A stretch of DNA of 64,000 nt, from positions 1-64,000 of the forward strand of contig JAIXSY010000055.1 in NCBI GenBank assembly GCA_027484445.1. Reading direction: 5' to 3'. The first letter of the stretch is position 1. Every line of letters begins with the position of its first letter. This DNA is from Verrucomicrobiaceae bacterium (GTDB taxonomy: Bacteria; Verrucomicrobiota; Verrucomicrobiia; Verrucomicrobiales; Verrucomicrobiaceae). This document shows, piece after piece, positions 61,275 through 64,000 of the stretch. A model generated the notes under the pieces. It worked only from the letters and a program-made list of their open reading frames with translations, was not told the DNA's origin and made no database searches. The translations under genes and the position numbers were made by a program.

Positions 61275-62444
61275 CTAGCGGAAGAATTTCTTCGCCTTCT
61301 CGAAGAAGCTTTCCTCCATGGTGCTGGTGTGAGTTTCGCCCACAGACTTGGCAAAGGACTCCAAGGATGAGCGCTGCTCTGCGGTCAGCTTGGTCGGCAC
61401 GGCGATCTGTACATGCACATAAAGATCCCCACGGCGGTCTTCGCCGAGCGTCTTGATGCCTTTGCCGCGCAGACGGAAGGTGGTGTCGTTCTGCGTACCC
61501 GCAGGAATCTTGAGGGTGGCTTTGCCTTCCAGAGTGGGCACCGTTGTGTCACCGCCCAGTGCTGCGGTCGCAAAGCTAAGCGGCATTCGGCAATGCAGGT
61601 CGTCACCTTCACGCTCAAAGATATCATGCGACTTGATGCTAACGACAATGTACAAATCCCCTGGGGGGCCACCATTCACGCCATAGTCGCCATTGCCTCC
61701 CGAGCGCAGTCGTGAACCGTCTTCGATGCCCGCAGGGATTTTCACTCGCAGCTTGGTGTGCTCACGGCTGCGACCTGTTCCTGAGCAGACCTTGCAGGGA
61801 TCGCTGATGACCTCACCCGTGCCTTGGCAATCCGGGCAGGTTTGCTGAATTTGGAAAAAACCACGCGAGGCAATGACCTGGCCTGCGCCGCCGCAGGTAC
61901 GGCAGGTTTTTCGACCACTGCCGCTGGCAGAACCACTGCCGGAGCAGGCCTTGCATTGATTGAGCCGATCATACTCGATTTCACGCTCAGTGCCGTTGGC
62001 TGCCTCTTCCAGACTGATCTCAATGCCGTAGCGCAGATCACTGCCGCGCTGCGGACCATCTTTTCGACGCCCGCCACGGCCACCGCCGCTGCCACTGCCA
62101 CCAAAGAAGGATTCAAAAATGCCACCTCCTTGCCCACCGAAGACTTCGCGGAAGATGTCGAAGGGATCGTGGAAACCTCCGGCTCCGCCACCCCCAGCAG
62201 GTCCACCCATGCCACCCGCAAAGGCTGCATGGCCGTAACGATCGTAAGCGGCTCGCTTTTGATCATCGTTCAGGATGTCGTAGGCTTCGCTGACCTCTTT
62301 GAATTTCTCCTCTGCAGACTTGTCACCTGGATTTTTGTCGGGGTGATACTTCACCGCGAGCTTCCGATAAGCTTTCTTCAAGTCTTCCGTCGTGGCGTCT
62401 CGGGAGACACCCAGAACTTCGTAGTAGTCGCGTTTCTCAGCCAT
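61275..62444 (-). CDS. dnaJ: chaperone protein DnaJ
   Basis: 389 residues, full-length type I: J domain (1-70, with the HPD motif in KYHPDKNPGDKSAEEK), a Gly/Phe-rich region (75-130), a zinc-finger domain with four CxxCxGxG-type repeats (CKACSGSG, CRTCGGAG, CPDCQGTG, CKVCSGTG) and the C-terminal substrate-binding domains. It stimulates DnaK ATPase and delivers substrates. It is 36 bp after grpE; dnaK itself is not in the window. Confidence 0.97.
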   Translation of the reverse strand: MAEKRDYYEVLGVSRDATTEDLKKAYRKLAVKYHPDKNPGDKSAEEKFKEVSEAYDILNDDQKRAAYDRYGHAAFAGGMGGPAGGGGAGGFHDPFDIFREVFGGQGGGIFESFFGGSGSGGGRGGRRKDGPQRGSDLRYGIEISLEEAANGTEREIEYDRLNQCKACSGSGSASGSGRKTCRTCGGAGQVIASRGFFQIQQTCPDCQGTGEVISDPCKVCSGTGRSREHTKLRVKIPAGIEDGSRLRSGGNGDYGVNGGPPGDLYIVVSIKSHDIFEREGDDLHCRMPLSFATAALGGDTTVPTLEGKATLKIPAGTQNDTTFRLRGKGIKTLGEDRRGDLYVHVQIAVPTKLTAEQRSSLESFAKSVGETHTSTMEESFFEKAKKFFR

Positions 62445-62480
62445 GGGGGGAAAGATTCAAGTAGGACGGGGCAAGGTGCA

Positions 62481-63119
62481 TCAAGCCGCTGTTTCAGATG
62501 CAGGTGATGATTCGGCAGGAGGTGGCTCGGGTGCCGGTGCAGGCTCAGGAGCAGGCGCCGTAGAAACAACGACGCTGGCAGCGCGCAGGAGACGATCTTT
62601 CAAACGATAGCCGCGGCGTGTGACACGCAGCACGAGGCCATCAGCCACGTCCGATGTGACTTCCTGGGACACTGCATCATGCAAATTGGGATCAAATGCC
62701 TTCCCCTGCGCCTCGACCTCCGTGACACCACTTTCGCGCAGGAAGTCAGCAATTTGGCGATGCACCATGCTCATGCCCATGAAGATCATCGACTTTTCAG
62801 ACTCCGCACGAGCTGCTTCCAGCCCCATTTCAAAGTTGTCCAAGATCGGCAGGATGGAGCGCAGAAGATCCGCGTTGGCATAGGCACGGGTTTCTTGGGC
62901 TTCTCGGGCCGCACGCTTGCGGAAGTTGTCCAACTCGGCGGCATGGCGATAGGCTTGGTCTTTCCAGTGGCTGACCTCTGCCAGGGCTTGGGCCAGCGGA
63001 TCCGCCGGCGGATTGTTTTCAGCAGATGCGGTCTGGCTCTCTGAAGCGGCTACGTTTGCTTCTGCGGCAGGAGACACAGCTTCGGGCTGGGTCTCAGGGG
63101 TGGGACTCGGCTCGTTCAT
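62481..63119 (-). CDS. grpE: nucleotide-exchange factor GrpE
   Basis: 212 residues from ATG 63119. A TTG at 63152 (MFFKKKNPPTT) is a possible earlier start but no better supported. An acidic Pro/Ala N-terminus is followed by a coiled-coil helix (DQAYRHAAELDNFRKRAARE) and the GrpE beta-wing with VTRRGYRLKDRLLRAASVVV, then an Ala/Pro/Glu tail. It releases ADP from DnaK. It forms the unit grpE-dnaJ-htrA-DUF486. No CIRCE element is seen upstream. Confidence 0.93.
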   Translation of the reverse strand: MNEPSPTPETQPEAVSPAAEANVAASESQTASAENNPPADPLAQALAEVSHWKDQAYRHAAELDNFRKRAAREAQETRAYANADLLRSILPILDNFEMGLEAARAESEKSMIFMGMSMVHRQIADFLRESGVTEVEAQGKAFDPNLHDAVSQEVTSDVADGLVLRVTRRGYRLKDRLLRAASVVVSTAPAPEPAPAPEPPPAESSPASETAA

Positions 63120-63293
63120 GGTCGTGGGGGGATTTTTCTTTTTGAAGAACAAAGGGGGAGATAAGGGGGTGAGTAGTATGAAAAGCTACGACAGCCAATC
63201 AAGCGGCCAGCCAACAGAATCTCGCAAAAGGCGATGGCCCCCGGAGAGACTGATGAGGCAAAGGCAGCGCTGCGGCTGAGGCAGAACGTCGAT

Positions 63294-63734
63294 TCACGGG
63301 GCGACGCCCTCGATCAGCTGGGGGTAATCCGTCATGCGAACCAGACGAATGCCATAATGCTCAGCCAACAGCGACGCTTCCGATTCGGGATAAACATCGC
63401 GGTAATAGACTTCGCGCACGCCGTAGGCGCAGAGCATCTGCATGCAGCTCGTGCATGGCATCGTCGTGCACGCGACCAGCTTCACGGTGCCACGGGTGAA
63501 AAGGCTGCACAGATTGACCTCCGCGTGCAGCATGAATTTGCGGCGTGCCTCGCGATCATCCCAGAAGCCTTCGGGCGCGTTGTAGCCAGGGGCTAGACCA
63601 TTGTAGGCTGTGCCAATGACTCGGTTGTCAAAGTCCAGGGCTACAGCACCGACCTTGCGATAGGGATCTTCAGACCGCAGACTGGCTACATGAGCCAGGG
63701 CCATGGCGTATTCGGGAATGCTGAGACGTCTCAT
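63294..63734 (-). CDS. dCMP/cytidine deaminase-family protein (ComEB-like)
   Basis: 146 residues from ATG 63734 (MRRLSIPEYAMALAHVASLR). The deaminase zinc site is complete: HAEVN with His70 and the catalytic Glu72, and PCTSCMQ with Cys94 and Cys97. A SEDPYRKVGAVALD N-terminus and AYNGLAPGY match dCMP deaminases (ComEB type). It produces dUMP from dCMP for thymidylate synthesis. It is upstream of grpE on the same strand, 174 bp apart, so probably not co-regulated with the chaperones. Confidence 0.9.
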   Translation of the reverse strand: MRRLSIPEYAMALAHVASLRSEDPYRKVGAVALDFDNRVIGTAYNGLAPGYNAPEGFWDDREARRKFMLHAEVNLCSLFTRGTVKLVACTTMPCTSCMQMLCAYGVREVYYRDVYPESEASLLAEHYGIRLVRMTDYPQLIEGVAP

Positions 63735-63961
63735 GCGAACGAGTGCTTTCTTCACAGAGGAAAGAGCCCCGAGCGCTCTGCAAGTGCGACTCTCCCCTGC
63801 GGAATGACTTTGCCACAAACCGACCTCGATAGAGCTTACAATCCTGCGGGATGCCGATTGATGAAACCTGATGGATCACGAGCGCGGGCTCGTCAGGCTG
63901 GACCTTCCGCTTCGCGCCCACCCGTCGTGTCGAAGCGCAATCCACAGACTGACATGAAGAC

Positions 63962-64000
63962 ATGAATGCCTGGCTTGACGAAGAGGGAAATGTATCGGCC
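63962..64000 (+). CDS. start of a gene running off the window
   Basis: ATG 63962 opens a frame (MNAWLDEEGNVSA) that stays open to the window edge. The sequence looks protein-like, but only 13 codons are visible. No function can be assigned. It is divergent from the dCMP deaminase gene (227 bp between starts), an interval in which I see no other gene. Confidence 0.4.
   Translation, partial: MNAWLDEEGNVSA

Noticed and set aside
63120..63293. Possible CIRCE element upstream of grpE
   Set aside because: No TTAGCACTC-N9-GAGTGCTAA-like inverted repeat is present.
1..64000. CRISPR array or complete insertion sequence
   Set aside because: No regularly spaced repeats with unique spacers and no transposase gene with terminal inverted repeats were found; the 21-bp array has no spacers.

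Overview
The window looks like a chromosomal segment of a Verrucomicrobiota bacterium, most likely a Verrucomicrobiaceae / Prosthecobacter-type heterotroph. This is an inference from content. It has the Planctomycetes-Verrucomicrobia hallmarks: a DUF1501 Tat protein, a DUF1549/DUF1553 cytochrome protein of 944 residues, single-domain PSCyt-like cytochromes, three FGly-type sulfatases and SUMF1-fold proteins. It also has Gram-negative envelope genes (hldD, a secretin, a LolA-like protein), and most genes sit in GC-rich DNA with tight spacing. No rRNA, tRNA, CRISPR array or complete insertion sequence was found.

Layout. 1-2.85 kb is an accessory, partly AT-rich, degenerating region. It holds a small lipoprotein, a reading frame with a caspase/CHAT-like His...Cys pattern, an array of 21-bp repeats containing phased dyads, and two reading frames interrupted by single stop codons. 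2.8-14 kb carries secreted or envelope functions: an S10 peptidase, a coiled-coil protein, a cytochrome lipoprotein divergent from DUF1501, a sulfatase, and a glycosidase-like/GT2 fusion. 14.1-16.8 kb is a housekeeping cluster (prs, rplY/ctc, pth, rpsF) closed by a strong terminator. 16.9-24.1 kb has a CNNM/CorC transporter-like protein, an FmdB-type zinc ribbon, a solitary zinc-free S14, a phosphodiesterase, a cNMP-binding protein and a double-domain M16 peptidase.

24.2-32.9 kb has a small secreted protein, a three-gene run (PhoD-like phosphatase, dimethylformamidase-like protein, winged-helix protein), a lipid methyltransferase, a LON-domain protein, a structured intergenic region, a divergent dihydropteroate-synthase homologue and a second sulfatase. 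33-39.8 kb has pgi, a translationally coupled membrane histidine kinase and REC-degenerate-kinase pair, an M20 dipeptidase and an AraC regulator. 39.9-45.3 kb holds the DUF1549/DUF1553 protein behind a large PPC-domain secreted protein. 45.4-52.2 kb has a SugE-type exporter behind a TPR-AAA ATPase, a LolA-like protein, a histidine phosphatase, and a TPR/SUMF1-like pair. 52.3-59.5 kb has a secretin, a third sulfatase, a Nudix hydrolase, a hypothetical protein, hldD and a fatty-acid desaturase. 59.6-63.7 kb is a minus-strand stress cluster: dCMP deaminase, grpE, dnaJ, HtrA-like protease, DUF486. A new gene starts at the right edge.

How they fit together. Sulfatases, peptidases, phosphatases and cytochrome-bearing surface proteins point to a particle- or polysaccharide-degrading life style, with grpE-dnaJ-htrA handling protein quality. 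The parts most worth a second look are the left-end accessory region, the REC-pseudokinase pair, the tandem SUMF1-fold protein without the FGE cysteine pair, the divergent folP homologue, and the glycosidase-like/glycosyltransferase fusion. Promoters could not be assigned reliably by eye, so none are listed.
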